NCBI GenBank assembly: GCA_025060325.1
Contig: JANXBW010000012.1
Coordinates: 1-64,000 of the forward strand
Length of the DNA stretch: 64,000 nucleotides
Origin: Thermoguttaceae bacterium
GTDB taxonomy: Bacteria > Planctomycetota > Planctomycetia > Pirellulales > Thermoguttaceae
Direction of reading: 5' to 3'
Made by a program: the position numbers and the translations under genes
Shown here: piece after piece, positions 20,026 to 30,679 of the stretch
Layout: the number at the start of each line of letters is the position of its first letter
Numbering within the stretch: position 1 is the stretch's first letter
The notes under the pieces: generated by a model
Databases searched by the model: none
Told to the model about the DNA's origin: nothing
What the model saw: the letters and a program-made list of their open reading frames with translations, nothing else

Positions 20026-20973
20026 TTACCGGCCCACCGGTTCACGAATTTCGACAATCTGCCGAACCGCCTCCACGTCGCGCGCCATTTGATCTAGCAA
20101 AGCATTCACAGACGTAAAGTGCCGAACTTCCCGTAAACGCTCGAGGAACTCAATCTCCACTTCCTGACCGTACAGGTCCCCCGCGAAGTCAAGCAGATAC
20201 GCTTCGAACTTGAGCTGATGTTCGGAAAAGGTGGGATTTGGGCCAAGGCTAATGGCGGCTGGATAAACCCCACTCCGTTCGTAAACATAAGCGCGTCCGG
20301 CGTAAATCCCTTCGGCGGGAAGCAGCATGGGAATATCCACGAGGTTGGCCGTCGGATATCCCAATGTCCGCCCGCGCCGGGCACCCTCCACCACCCGCCC
20401 CCGAACGCGATAAGGCTCCAAAAGCAGTTTGTTGGCTTCTCCCACCTGCCCTGCCCGGAGGAGTTGCCGAACCTCCGAGCTGGAAACCGCCCGACCGTCA
20501 ACTTCCACGCTTGGCACAATTTCCACGTGAACCTGCCGCACCTGGGCCCAGCTTTGAAGTAATCCGACATGTCCCTCGCGTCCGTGACCGAAGCGAAAAT
20601 CCGGCCCCTCAACCACCGCCCGGACACGAAGCTTCCGCCACAGGATATCCTCTAGGAACGCATGCCAGGAGAGACTCAAAAGTTGCCGATCGGTCGGATA
20701 AACAAGCACAAAATCCACGCCCAGCCGGCCCAGAAGTTCTACTTTCCGAATCCGGTCCGTTAACGGAACGGGGGCTTTATCCGGCTGAAGGACGGCGGCG
20801 GGATGAGGATCGAAAGTAAACACTACGCTCGCCAATCCCAGCTGCCGGCCAAGCTCGCAGGCCCGTCTAATGAGCCGCGCATGGCCGACATGCACACCGT
20901 CAAAATTGCCCACCGTCACCACGGTGCCAGGGACTGATGACGGTAGATCTTCCGGTCGCTCAAGCGTAGTCAC
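20026..20973 (-). CDS. ribF: Bifunctional riboflavin kinase/FAD synthetase
   Basis: 'VVTVGNFDGVHVGHARLIRRA', 'VVFTFDPHPAAVL', 'VRGRVVEGARRGRTLGYPTANL', 'SLGPNPTF'. Confidence 0.95.
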   Translation of the reverse strand: MTTLERPEDLPSSVPGTVVTVGNFDGVHVGHARLIRRACELGRQLGLASVVFTFDPHPAAVLQPDKAPVPLTDRIRKVELLGRLGVDFVLVYPTDRQLLSLSWHAFLEDILWRKLRVRAVVEGPDFRFGHGREGHVGLLQSWAQVRQVHVEIVPSVEVDGRAVSSSEVRQLLRAGQVGEANKLLLEPYRVRGRVVEGARRGRTLGYPTANLVDIPMLLPAEGIYAGRAYVYERSGVYPAAISLGPNPTFSEHQLKFEAYLLDFAGDLYGQEVEIEFLERLREVRHFTSVNALLDQMARDVEAVRQIVEIREPVGR

Positions 20974-21059
20974 AGGTCACGCTAGGCTTTCTCGTTACTC
21001 CGGTTTACCAAGGGAAAAACTTCGGGCTGTCCAATCTGTCACATCTTAAAGGGCAGGGC

Positions 21060-21854
21060 CTAGCCGGATTCCGTTCCCGTATTGCAATCTTCTTTTTGAA
21101 GGCGACGAATCTCGTCGCGCAAAAGGGCAGCCTCCTCAAAAGCCTCGGCAGCGACGGCCTCTTGCAACCGCCGCTGAAGAATGGCAATCCGTGCCGCCAC
21201 TGGCGACATCTCCCGGGACGGCTGTTCCTGAAGAATTTCCTCGCGCCACTCCTGGAGATTTTTCAATTCCATCCACTGGTCCGCCTGATCTTGGAGGTCG
21301 TATTGCTCCAAGAAATGGCGGATGGCCTCGATGGCCGTGTCGATCGTCCGCAAAGCTTCCTCGCGCTTGCCGGCCTCCAAAAGGGGCGTGGCGACGGCGC
21401 GGGCGTTCATCATCAGCACATATGGGCGAAATTGATCAAACTGCCAGATTTGCCGCTCGTCCGAAACTGTTCGACGGATGAATGCAAACAGCCGCAAGTT
21501 GCGGGCGGTATCCCGAGCACAAAGGTCGTATCGCTTGAGATACCAAAGGCTTAAGTATCGGTGGTAATACTGAATCCCTTCCTGCCACAGGCGAGCAACG
21601 GCTTTGTCGTCAAGCTCGAAAGGCTCGCCGGCGGCCCGGGCGCGGCGTTCTTCGGCCTCGTAATAGTCCAGCCACGAGGTGTAGCCCATGGGCCGTTGAC
21701 CGTCCGGCCGGCCATCGATTTCCATCTGAAGGAGCCCAAGGTCCAGCCGGAGTTGGATCTTCTCCTTGCCATCGTCGCCCACAATGACGCGGACCACGAC
21801 CTCCTCCGGATCGTAGTCCCACCCTTCAAGAATCTTCGAAATGTCTTTACTCAT
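21060..21854 (-). CDS. UvrB/UvrC-motif-containing protein
   Basis: ORF 21060..21908, start probably MSKDISK (21854); C-terminal 'ARIAILQRRLQEAVAAEAFEEAALLRDEIRRLQKE' is a UVR motif; rest uncharacterised. Confidence 0.8.
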   Translation of the reverse strand: MSKDISKILEGWDYDPEEVVVRVIVGDDGKEKIQLRLDLGLLQMEIDGRPDGQRPMGYTSWLDYYEAEERRARAAGEPFELDDKAVARLWQEGIQYYHRYLSLWYLKRYDLCARDTARNLRLFAFIRRTVSDERQIWQFDQFRPYVLMMNARAVATPLLEAGKREEALRTIDTAIEAIRHFLEQYDLQDQADQWMELKNLQEWREEILQEQPSREMSPVAARIAILQRRLQEAVAAEAFEEAALLRDEIRRLQKEDCNTGTESG

Positions 21855-23069
21855 GGCGTTGCTCCCGCCAAAGCCGGAGCCCCAAAGCCCACATCCAGCG
21901 CTCGTCACAGCTGCATACGTCCCCTCCCAGTGGGGAGAAATGGATCCCCGGGTGACTACCTCCGTTGCCCACCTGGCGCGGGGCTTCCGCGCGAATCAGC
22001 CTGCCTATAAATCCCGTAACCCCCTTGATGACCCTCTCCCAAGGATAGCGCGGCGAGTTGAGGGCTGCCCGACCGGTTACGCACACCATGTGCCGTGGAG
22101 ACTTCGGCAATTATACCTTTTGTGAGATTTCTGCGGACCGAGGCCGAGGCTAGGCCACGAGGTCCCACTGGGCGTGAGAAGTCCTGGCCCCCGTCGGAAT
22201 TTGGGTAAAATCCGGAAACTCCGCAGCCAGGCCGGGGCGCCCAAGGGGAGGCTCTACCGAACCTCACCCGGGCCGCCGGTGTAAAACGGGAGCCAGTAAA
22301 AGTAACCACGAGGCTCGCCTCCTTGAGTACCTCGCCTTTTACTTTCAATCGCCCATTTGCTCCCCCAGAAAGTCAATTTCGGGTATCGGGCCTGATGGCA
22401 GATTTAAGCGAATCTAGGACTTATCCAACTGAAGCTTAGGTCCCTTGTTAACTCGGCATGCATGGGGCGGCCAAAACGTGGAGCCCGGACGTGCTTTGGG
22501 GAGCTTACCTAGATTGTGGCCGAAAAGGCCTAGCGGCGGGGTGCTCAGATACGCGAAGGGAAAAACCAGGGCTTTTTGGATTGGCTTGAGTCAATTCGGG
22601 GAGCTCACGGTAGGTAAATGCAGCCCATCATCGGGCCGCCTAGCACGAAAAGGCAAAAGCATGCGGGGACCGTCGGAGTGACTGACCGGAAGGCTCAGGT
22701 GCAATCAGCGTGCACTCTCTCCAAGAGATCAAGCCGCTAGCCCTACGAGGTCCGCATCGAAACTTTCTCATCGTTCTTCGTTAGGCCTGGCAGGCTGCTG
22801 GCCCAGGGAGGAGCCTTCCCCGCAGCGGCCCCACCTTGTGGTCGTCCGGATCCGGGTAAAAAGCCTTGAAAGAGCCACTCGCCGGAGAAGACCTTTACCG
22901 CCCTGGCCATAAGCCGACCCCGCCGCGATCTTTCTCGCTTCGGAACATACTTGATGGCATCGGCACCGCGTTTCCGAGATGAGGTCTTTACGTTCTTCGG
23001 GCGAATAATCATTAAGCCGATGAGCTTTAGCAAGAATCGAAAGGGGGCATAGAAGCTGGCAACTTTCTG

Positions 23070-23861
23070 TCAAGAAAGCCGGGTGGGTTGAGCAAGAGTT
23101 TCGCTCCGGCTTAATCCATCGCCTGGTTCCGTCACGGGAACACCCTGACCGGACCTCGAGGGGCACTCGTTTGAGGGAGCGCCGCCTGGTTCCCCTTTAT
23201 TTGAGACCTTGCCAGTGCTGGGGGCGCTACTTGGCAGGTGGCCGTTCAAACTTGCCCAGCTTAGCCGGGGAATCAAGCATCCAGTCTGAGTCTGATAAGT
23301 TCGGTAATCTTCTCCGAATCTTTCAAGCAGCAACTTTTCCTCGCGAGGGATCCTGCCACTCATAATGACCGACCAGCCTCCGACCATTAGAAAGAGGCTG
23401 ATCGCATTGCCGGTCATCCATCCCAAGCCCAGGAAGAAAAGAAGTGCTCCCAGGTAAATCGGGTGCCGGACAAACCGATACGGACCTTCCCGCACAAGCC
23501 GCTGACCCGCCCTCACCTCTACGGTAAAGCTGATATTTTCGCCCAGCGTGACATCCCCCCACCAAAGAAGCACAGAAGCTACCCCGGCAAGCCCGATTCC
23601 TGGGAGCCTCATCCACGTGGGGAGCGGGAGACGAGCAAACTCAACCCAGTCGTACCAAACGATGTAGGCCAAGACCCCTACAAGGATTAGGTTGCCACCC
23701 AAAACGAGCTGGATCAAATCCCAGCGGTTGCGCCGAAGGGCCACCAGTGACTCCGGTCGAGCTAGGTTCCGGTTCCACCACATCCGCGCAAGAGGCATAA
23801 GAAGCAGACAAGCTGCCAGGAGAAGACGAAAGTGCCATTCGCGAGCTAACAGTTCAGCCAT
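23070..23861 (-). CDS. Isoprenylcysteine carboxylmethyltransferase-family membrane protein
   Basis: 'VEVRAGQRLVREGPYRFVRHPIYLGALLFFLGLGWMTGNAISLF...EEKLLLERFGEDYRTYQTQTGCLIPRL' ICMT/NnrU-like motif. Confidence 0.87.
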   Translation of the reverse strand: MAELLAREWHFRLLLAACLLLMPLARMWWNRNLARPESLVALRRNRWDLIQLVLGGNLILVGVLAYIVWYDWVEFARLPLPTWMRLPGIGLAGVASVLLWWGDVTLGENISFTVEVRAGQRLVREGPYRFVRHPIYLGALLFFLGLGWMTGNAISLFLMVGGWSVIMSGRIPREEKLLLERFGEDYRTYQTQTGCLIPRLSWASLNGHLPSSAPSTGKVSNKGEPGGAPSNECPSRSGQGVPVTEPGDGLSRSETLAQPTRLS

Positions 23862-24514
23862 TCGTGTCTAACTGTCCGCGTAGCCGAGATTGTCCTCACC
23901 GCTTTGCTCTAGAGCAGAAATACAGGACTACAAAACTTTCGTAACTTCGCGGCCCCCGCCGCAATTATGGCTCCCCGATCCCAAAAACCAAGTAAGGGAT
24001 TCGTTAAGACGGTCTTTTTCGAGTCAGAGGGCATCCCTTACCCCACCAAGCCGCTTTGGCCGGTGTAATGTGACCTTGCGGATCCACCTTCAGCCGGCAA
24101 ATGCTCCGCCAGGGCTTTCTCCTCTGGCAGGTGGCTTGGGCGCGGACAAGCTGCACTTGCTGCCATCGGGACAAGATGTGCCACTGCCTAGCGGTTTTTC
24201 TTTCGAACGTGGATGTCTTGTGGACGGTATGATTGCGGGAAAATAGCGCTAAGACCCACTTCCCAGGTGGCACCCGCTCTAGTAGATGCTAATGCCGGCG
24301 GCAGGCAACGCTCGTCCCCTTGCGTCTGCCCACGCCCGCAGAGGTGCCCTCTTTGCGGTAAGGCAAAATCCGCCAGGATCAGATTCGCCTTCGTTTATCA
24401 AAACTCCCCGCCATGCCTTTAAACGCGACCTTCGGGGTAATACCCGCCGGTTTTCGGCCTTTTGTCAACTAGTCAAATCCATAGTCGCAACACAGAAGCA
24501 CTTTTCCCAGGGAA

Positions 24515-25606
24515 TTACGGCACCTCAGGTGTTTCTCTGCCGGCACGCGTTATCAATGATGCCAGCACGAAAGGCGAAGTGGTTTCGCTTAAAAACCGGG
24601 CAGAGCCGTCGGCCAAAAGGAAATAACAGCCGCCCGGGTGGAATGAGTGAAAGGAGCCCATCCGAAGATTCGAGCAATTGATGGCGCACGGTCCGCCCCC
24701 ATTGGGCACGTTCGGGTCGGGACCGTCGAACAACACGCCCTGGATCCAGTGCTCGCCGTTTAAGATGTCACCCCAGCCGCCCCCATTAAGCCCGCCTAAG
24801 TTGGCGTAAAGGGGTGTGGTCAAAGGCAAATAGCGACGGTAGATCGTCCCCCCGCCGGTTCGCTCTCCTAGGAGGAACGTGTTGGAGGCCCCGTCCACTA
24901 TGTCAGCAAAAGAGGTGGATCCTCTAAACGGCCGCAGTAGCATCGGGTGGAAACCCACAAACTGCAGGGCCCCGTCCCTCTGGGAGCCTGTACCCGACGG
25001 TGCACCTGAGTAAGCAATCGAAGCAAACGGATCGGTAACGCCGGTAGTCACACAATAGTCGCTAGGTGCCGCTCGATAAGTTGCCGTAAATTGACCAAAA
25101 GCTTGTGCACTTAGGCGACCTTGATAAATGCGGGCCTCACCAGCTCCCGGCACCGATGGACAAATAAAGGTTGGGATCACCGTTCGGATGACCGCAAGAT
25201 TTCGTTGCACCGCTTGCGGATTGAAGCCTAGTCCGGCCGCCTGATCAAACGTCGGAATTCGAAAATCATACTGCTGGGCTAAGGCAGCCTGCTCAATAAA
25301 CGGAAGGATAAGCACGCCCCACGCCTGAAAATTAATGCCGTTGAAAGTGGGCGGATTAGGCAGATCGAGCATCCACGCAAAGGGGAAGGCCTTGTGACTA
25401 TCGTGATAGTTGTGGACAGCTAGCCCGAGCTGTTTGAGATTGTTGGCACACTGGGTCCGACGGGCTGCCTCTCTTGCTGCCTGAACGGCCGGCAAAAGGA
25501 GCGCAATAAGGATGCCGATGATCGCGATCACCACGAGTAGCTCAACCAGTGTGAAGGCGCGGCGGTTTACTGCCTCCCCCCTGCGGACCTTTGTGGACGT
25601 AGCCAT
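24515..25606 (-). CDS. DUF1559 prepilin-like protein with H-X9-DG motif
   Basis: Start probably 25606 (MATSTKV); '[54 protein letters not shown]' and C-terminal '[12 protein letters not shown]'. Confidence 0.95.
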   Translation of the reverse strand: MATSTKVRRGEAVNRRAFTLVELLVVIAIIGILIALLLPAVQAAREAARRTQCANNLKQLGLAVHNYHDSHKAFPFAWMLDLPNPPTFNGINFQAWGVLILPFIEQAALAQQYDFRIPTFDQAAGLGFNPQAVQRNLAVIRTVIPTFICPSVPGAGEARIYQGRLSAQAFGQFTATYRAAPSDYCVTTGVTDPFASIAYSGAPSGTGSQRDGALQFVGFHPMLLRPFRGSTSFADIVDGASNTFLLGERTGGGTIYRRYLPLTTPLYANLGGLNGGGWGDILNGEHWIQGVLFDGPDPNVPNGGGPCAINCSNLRMGSFHSFHPGGCYFLLADGSARFLSETTSPFVLASLITRAGRETPEVP

Positions 25607-26113
25607 CACAGGCAATTCTCCTCGTAAATTGGCAGCCTCAAGAAGGTGACACACTTCCCGATCGTGGCAAAGCCTAACGCGGGCACGAAGCAAAACTGTA
25701 ACGAGCATCCGGCGGGTTCTTGCGACCAGAGACCGGTACAAAAGCAGGAGGGAAAGAGCACGCCTCGGTTTACTTTTTCCCGATTGTACCCCTTAAGGGG
25801 AAAAAGTCAATAGCCGCCAGATGGGTTAAGGTTGCGTTACTCCCTCCCGGGACGGTGGTGTGAAAACCGTTGCGCATGCGTCGACCTTTGGCATTTTAGC
25901 CGGACGACAAGCTGTTTGAATCTCACCGGCCACCGCTATAAAAAAACTGACGGTGGATGAGCAAGCCGGAGAGAAAGGGCGGAAGAACAGTGCTAGAAAA
26001 AACTGGCTGCGAGCTGGCCGTCAACTTTCGTTATGCTGGGACTGGCAGGGCCGGTTTGAATGCTGGTGTTGGAATTCGGGCCAGCGGCTATCTTGCTTGG
26101 GAGGATGTAAACA

Positions 26114-27427
26114 ATGAAGCAGAAAAATTCCCGTCGGGCGTTTCTGCGCCATGCCGGCTACGCAAGTGTGGCGATCTGGGCTTTCCGCAATCGGGCAGCA
26201 TGGCCTCAGGCAGCCTCCCCCAACGAGCGGCTCAATATCGCTGGGATTGGGGTGGGTGGCCGCGGCTTCGACAATATTGCCGCCTGCGGTTCGGAGAATA
26301 TTGTGGCCCTTTGCGATGTTGACGAAAAGCGAGCTGCACCAGCCTTTGAGCGATTTGCTGCCGCTAAACGCTTCCGCGATTTTCGGAAGATGTTTGACGA
26401 AATGGCCAATCAAATCGATGCCGTGGTGGTCAGCACCCCGGATCATACCCACGCCCCGGCCGCGGCGATCGCCATGGCACTCGGCAAGCACTGCTACTGC
26501 GAGAAGCCCCTTACTCACTCTGTTTATGAATCTCGGTATCTTACTGAGCTGGCGGCCAAGAAGAAGGTCGCTACCCAGCTTGGTACCCAGATCCACGCTG
26601 GCGATAACTATCGCCGGGTGGTAGAGCTTGTCCAAAGCGGGGCAATTGGGCCGGTGGCAGAAGTCCACGTGTGGTTTAGCGGCGGTATTGGTGGGCAAGA
26701 GCGGCCGAGCGACACACCCCCAGTTCCTCCGGGATTGGATTGGGATCTTTGGCTTGGGCCGGCACCTGAACGGCCGTATCACCCAGCCTATGTCCCAGCC
26801 GGATGGCGGGCTTGGTGGGACTTCGGCAACGGAACTTTAGGCGATTTTGGCTGCCATTACATGGACCTTCCCTTCTGGGCGCTTGAGCTAAGCCATCCGA
26901 CCCGCGTGGCCGCTTCGTCCCCGCTTAAGCCCCACCCGGAGAGCACACCGCCGGTACTAACCGTTGTGTACGAATTTCCCGCCCGGGGTGACCGGCCACC
27001 GGTCAAGCTCACCTGGTATCACGGCGGCAGCAACAGGCCAGAAGTGCCGGAACTAAAGGAGCCTGGCAACTGGCCAAATGCGGTCCTGTTTGTCGGCACT
27101 AAGGGCAAATTGATTGTTGACTACGGGAAGCATCTTTTGCTTCCGGAAGAGGCTTTTGCGGACTTTAAGCGCCCCGAACCTTTCATCCCGCCTTCCGTTG
27201 GCCACCACCGGGAGTGGATCGAAGCGTGCAAGACGGGCAAGAAAACTACGTGCGACTTCAGCTACTCCGGCCCGTTAACGGAGGCGGTCCTTTTAGGCAA
27301 CGTCTCCTTCCGGGCACAAAGCGAGCTTCAGTGGGATTGTAAAGCACTGAAGGCCACCAATTGTCCGGCCGCAGACCAGTTTATCCGCCGGCCATATCGA
27401 AAGGGATGGACCCTCGAGGTGGCCTAG
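26114..27427 (+). CDS. Gfo/Idh/MocA family oxidoreductase, TAT-exported
   Basis: 'SRRAFLRHAGYASVAIWAF' TAT-like; 'IAGIGVGGRGFDNI', 'GKHCYCEKPLTHSVYE'. Confidence 0.93.
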   Translation: MKQKNSRRAFLRHAGYASVAIWAFRNRAAWPQAASPNERLNIAGIGVGGRGFDNIAACGSENIVALCDVDEKRAAPAFERFAAAKRFRDFRKMFDEMANQIDAVVVSTPDHTHAPAAAIAMALGKHCYCEKPLTHSVYESRYLTELAAKKKVATQLGTQIHAGDNYRRVVELVQSGAIGPVAEVHVWFSGGIGGQERPSDTPPVPPGLDWDLWLGPAPERPYHPAYVPAGWRAWWDFGNGTLGDFGCHYMDLPFWALELSHPTRVAASSPLKPHPESTPPVLTVVYEFPARGDRPPVKLTWYHGGSNRPEVPELKEPGNWPNAVLFVGTKGKLIVDYGKHLLLPEEAFADFKRPEPFIPPSVGHHREWIEACKTGKKTTCDFSYSGPLTEAVLLGNVSFRAQSELQWDCKALKATNCPAADQFIRRPYRKGWTLEVA

Positions 27428-27551
27428 GCCAACTCCTGTTGATAAGACGCGGGACGGGTCAAGAGAAGGCGACCGAGTCCAAGCTGCGGCTTGGCGGCCG
27501 GGAAAAGTTTATGCCGTTTACAATAGAAGCCCGCCGGACGGGCATGCCTGC

Positions 27552-28406
27552 TTACTCCGCCGGGGAACTTGCCTCCTGAGTCGGCTGGCCTTGTTCCCAC
27601 GGATTGGGCCAGGTACCCCAATGTTCTAAGTATTTCCGGTAGGCGGGTACTTGGTCCATCCGTGACTCAAGAAAGCTGCGGGCCTCACGGACAAGCTTCT
27701 GTTCCTCCTCCAGCGGTAATTCCCCGATTAACACCCGGGTCCGCAAGAAAACAAAGTAGGTATCCAGCACATCACAGCGGCAATAGTCGACGATGGTCTG
27801 AAGTTCCCCCGCCCAGTAGAGGTCCTGCACCATTGAGCCTTCGATGCCCATCTTGCCGGGTTTACCGAGCAAATTGGCCGCAAGGTTTAGTCCCCCATAG
27901 AATCGTGCCGAGCCAAAATTAGTCAACAGCTCGCACAGATCGAGGTGGGCCTGCATGTTGTAGCGACTCCGCGGCTGATCTTGTGGCCGACCAGCTGTTT
28001 CGAACCAACCGGGAATGCTTATCCCATAGCGAAAGGCAGCCAATTCAAGGAGCGGAAGGTCGAAGCTTCGTCCGTTGAAGCTCACCAACGTCGGTTGGCG
28101 ATAAGCCTGCCAGCCCCGCCAGAAAAGTTGAGTCATCACGTGAGGTCGGTAGTGCGGCTCATCCAGGGCTACTACATCGACAAGGCGGAAGTCGGCCGTT
28201 ACCTTGGCCACCACGAGCGCCACAGGTATCTGAAACGAATAAGGTATGAAATCGGTGTCATACTTGGCCATCAGCTCTGCGCGGTACCGGCGGACGGCTT
28301 CTTCTGGTGCAATATCTTGGCCCGGGTAGCGGAGACGGGCGACAAGCTGCGGATCAGCCACGCTTTCCACATCGAAGACCATGTATCGGATTGGCTGTGT
28401 ACTCAT
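27552..28406 (-). CDS. PolB-like 3'-5' exonuclease (DnaQ fold)
   Basis: Start probably MSTQ (28406); 'YMVFDVESVAD', 'LVSFNGRSFDLPLLELAAFRYGI', 'IVDYCRCDVLDTYFVFLR'. Confidence 0.87.
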   Translation of the reverse strand: MSTQPIRYMVFDVESVADPQLVARLRYPGQDIAPEEAVRRYRAELMAKYDTDFIPYSFQIPVALVVAKVTADFRLVDVVALDEPHYRPHVMTQLFWRGWQAYRQPTLVSFNGRSFDLPLLELAAFRYGISIPGWFETAGRPQDQPRSRYNMQAHLDLCELLTNFGSARFYGGLNLAANLLGKPGKMGIEGSMVQDLYWAGELQTIVDYCRCDVLDTYFVFLRTRVLIGELPLEEEQKLVREARSFLESRMDQVPAYRKYLEHWGTWPNPWEQGQPTQEASSPAE

Positions 28407-29159
28407 GACCGAATAGTCATTGGCTGCGCTAGTACATGTCAACTAGTGGTGGCAAAAAACTTGTCGGCTTAGCCGCCTGCGGCACTCCGAGGGCGGCCCT
28501 GTTCCGCGGCCGAAGCGCAAACCGCAAGTCTTGCCCCACCTCACCTCCCGATTTGCCCTCGCCGATAGGTTGAGACCCGCAACCAGGAAAGCAAAACCCT
28601 TGCGAAAGACCTAGGCCTTGACCCCATTCAAGTAATGATCAGAGCTGCCGAGCGGTGAAAGTTTAAGGGCCCAAAGGCCAACGCCCGAATGAAGGCGAAC
28701 ATGCCCCCCTCTTAATTAGACCGGAGATCGCCGGCCACTGCCAGGGCGCAGGAGTCTCGTCTTTCAGCGGGGAGCTGGCTTGCTCGGAGGTGTACCCTTT
28801 TTCGGAGAGTTTCCCCCGGGGGAAACCGGCCTCAAGGAGCTCAATCACAAGACATGGTGGCTAGTCTCGTCCGAGGAAGTTCGCCAAGTTAAGTGGCTTA
28901 GTTCCCGGAAATCAGAGAAAGCACCGAGGAGTCGCTTCGCCCGACAACGTCGTGTCTGGATGCCCGGGAGTTCCCTGGTGACCTCCTTAGCAGTATGATC
29001 AACCTCGGGTATAGGGGAGCCTTTGGTCTAGTTAAGCGGCGGTGACGGGTACGATCTTACGGGCTGTACCGCAAAAGCGACGCCGGTAGTTGAACGAAGC
29101 GGTGGAATTCAAGTGCCGATGTGTACCCCATGTGGACCATAACGCGGGAGGGAGCGACC

Positions 29160-30644
29160 ATGAGAACGATTAAAATCCTCGGAGGATTGTCGGCCCTAGT
29201 TTTGGCAATCCATGTAGAACTTGCTGCCGCGGAGAAACTTGAGCGGCTTAAGGTTTCGGAATGTGGACGATTCTTGGTGACGGAATCGGGGGAGCCGTTC
29301 TTTTGGCTTGCCGATACCTGCTGGCACATGTTCGGCAAGTCAGTGATGGAAGAAGCAGAGAACCAGCCGCCGGTAACAAGTTACTTTGCCAACCGAGCAA
29401 GGAAAGGTTTTAACGTCATCCAATCGGTCCTGGTTCGCGCCCCGATTGGAGGGAGCCTGGCCAACGCCTATGGACATCTGCCTTTTGAAGACGGCGATTT
29501 TTCGCGTCCACGTCTAGGTCCGGGGCCGAATGATGATTACTGGGATCATGTTGACAGGGTCATTGCTGCGGCAAAAACGTATAAGCTGTATGTCGCCGCG
29601 CTTCCGGTGTGGCTAGAGGATATTCCCCCGGAAGCCCCGATGGAACGTGATCCGGAAATTGCTTACCGCTATGGCCACTTCCTTGGAACCCGCTACCGCG
29701 ATGAGCCACATCTCATTTGGGTGCTGGGCGGGGATGCATACACTAAAGGTCGCAACGTGGATGTTCCCTCCCGGCTTGTAATGGTGCGGGCGATGGCCGA
29801 GGGAATTGCCGATGGGATTGCCGGCGTAGACAAATACGATGGCCAGGCCGACTGGTCCGTCTGCTTGATGACATTTCATCCGCCTGGAGGAGGTCGCTCA
29901 TCAAGCGAGTGGCTTCACAACGAGCCTTGGCTTGATTTCAACATGATTCAAACCACCACACGGTTTCGCTTTGCCAACTGGAAGACCGTGATGCGCGATT
30001 ACGCCCTGACGCCGCCTAAACCGGTGTTGGACGGGGAGGTAGCCTACGAGGGGTCGCTTTCGCTGCGAAAGGATGAGCCACAGGATCTCCGGATTCGTCC
30101 GCAAGACGTGCGCCGAGCTGCTTACTGGGCCGTTTTTGCCGGGGCCTGTGGACATACTTACGGCCACCGAAGTTTTATTGGCTGGATTCGCAAAGGGGAG
30201 ACCTACCGCTACGGTGCGTACATCCCGTGGTACGAGGTGCTTGATACCCCTGGGGCATTTCAGGTGGGGTATCTCCGGCAATTGATTGAGTCTCGTCCCT
30301 TCTTTACGCGAATTCCCGATCAATCTGTTCTCGTTGAGGATTATGGGGACACCGATGCGCACTTGCAGGCTACCCGCTGCAAAGAGGGTGGGTACCTGAT
30401 GGTCTACTCACCGCGTGGTCAACCGATCCGGGTCAAAACAGAAAAACTCAAAGGCCCGAGGTTCCGAGCGTGGTGGTTCGATCCTCGCCTCGGCCGTGCG
30501 GAGCGAATTGGCGGAGAGAATAAGGAGTTTGAGGGCGAAGTCCTGGAGTTCCGCTGTCCTTCAAGCGGCGATGGCAACGATTGGGTTCTTGTGCTTGATA
30601 GCACGGAATACAATTTTGCCGCTCCCGGTAGGAAGCGGGAGTAG
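29160..30644 (+). CDS. DUF4038/GH140 apiosidase-like glycoside hydrolase, secreted
   Basis: Signal peptide; 'LKVSECGRFLVTESGEPFFWLADTCWHMFGK', 'GYRPH/YGHFLGTRYRDEPHLIWVLGGD', 'DGEVAYEGSLSLRK', 'FAGACGHTYGHRSFIGW'. Confidence 0.87.
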   Translation: MRTIKILGGLSALVLAIHVELAAAEKLERLKVSECGRFLVTESGEPFFWLADTCWHMFGKSVMEEAENQPPVTSYFANRARKGFNVIQSVLVRAPIGGSLANAYGHLPFEDGDFSRPRLGPGPNDDYWDHVDRVIAAAKTYKLYVAALPVWLEDIPPEAPMERDPEIAYRYGHFLGTRYRDEPHLIWVLGGDAYTKGRNVDVPSRLVMVRAMAEGIADGIAGVDKYDGQADWSVCLMTFHPPGGGRSSSEWLHNEPWLDFNMIQTTTRFRFANWKTVMRDYALTPPKPVLDGEVAYEGSLSLRKDEPQDLRIRPQDVRRAAYWAVFAGACGHTYGHRSFIGWIRKGETYRYGAYIPWYEVLDTPGAFQVGYLRQLIESRPFFTRIPDQSVLVEDYGDTDAHLQATRCKEGGYLMVYSPRGQPIRVKTEKLKGPRFRAWWFDPRLGRAERIGGENKEFEGEVLEFRCPSSGDGNDWVLVLDSTEYNFAAPGRKRE

Positions 30645-30679
30645 TGGAGTCTGTGGTAAATATTCGGGCAGGTGGTTTC

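Noticed and set aside
2209-23861. Functional link between the prenyltransferase-like protein and the ICMT-family protein as a protein prenylation pathway
   Set aside because: Genes are 20 kb apart, the transferase lacks zinc ligands, and bacterial ICMT-fold proteins commonly have other roles.
26021-26782. 253-aa antisense ORF over the Gfo/Idh/MocA gene
   Set aside because: Shadow of a clear oxidoreductase; no domain features.
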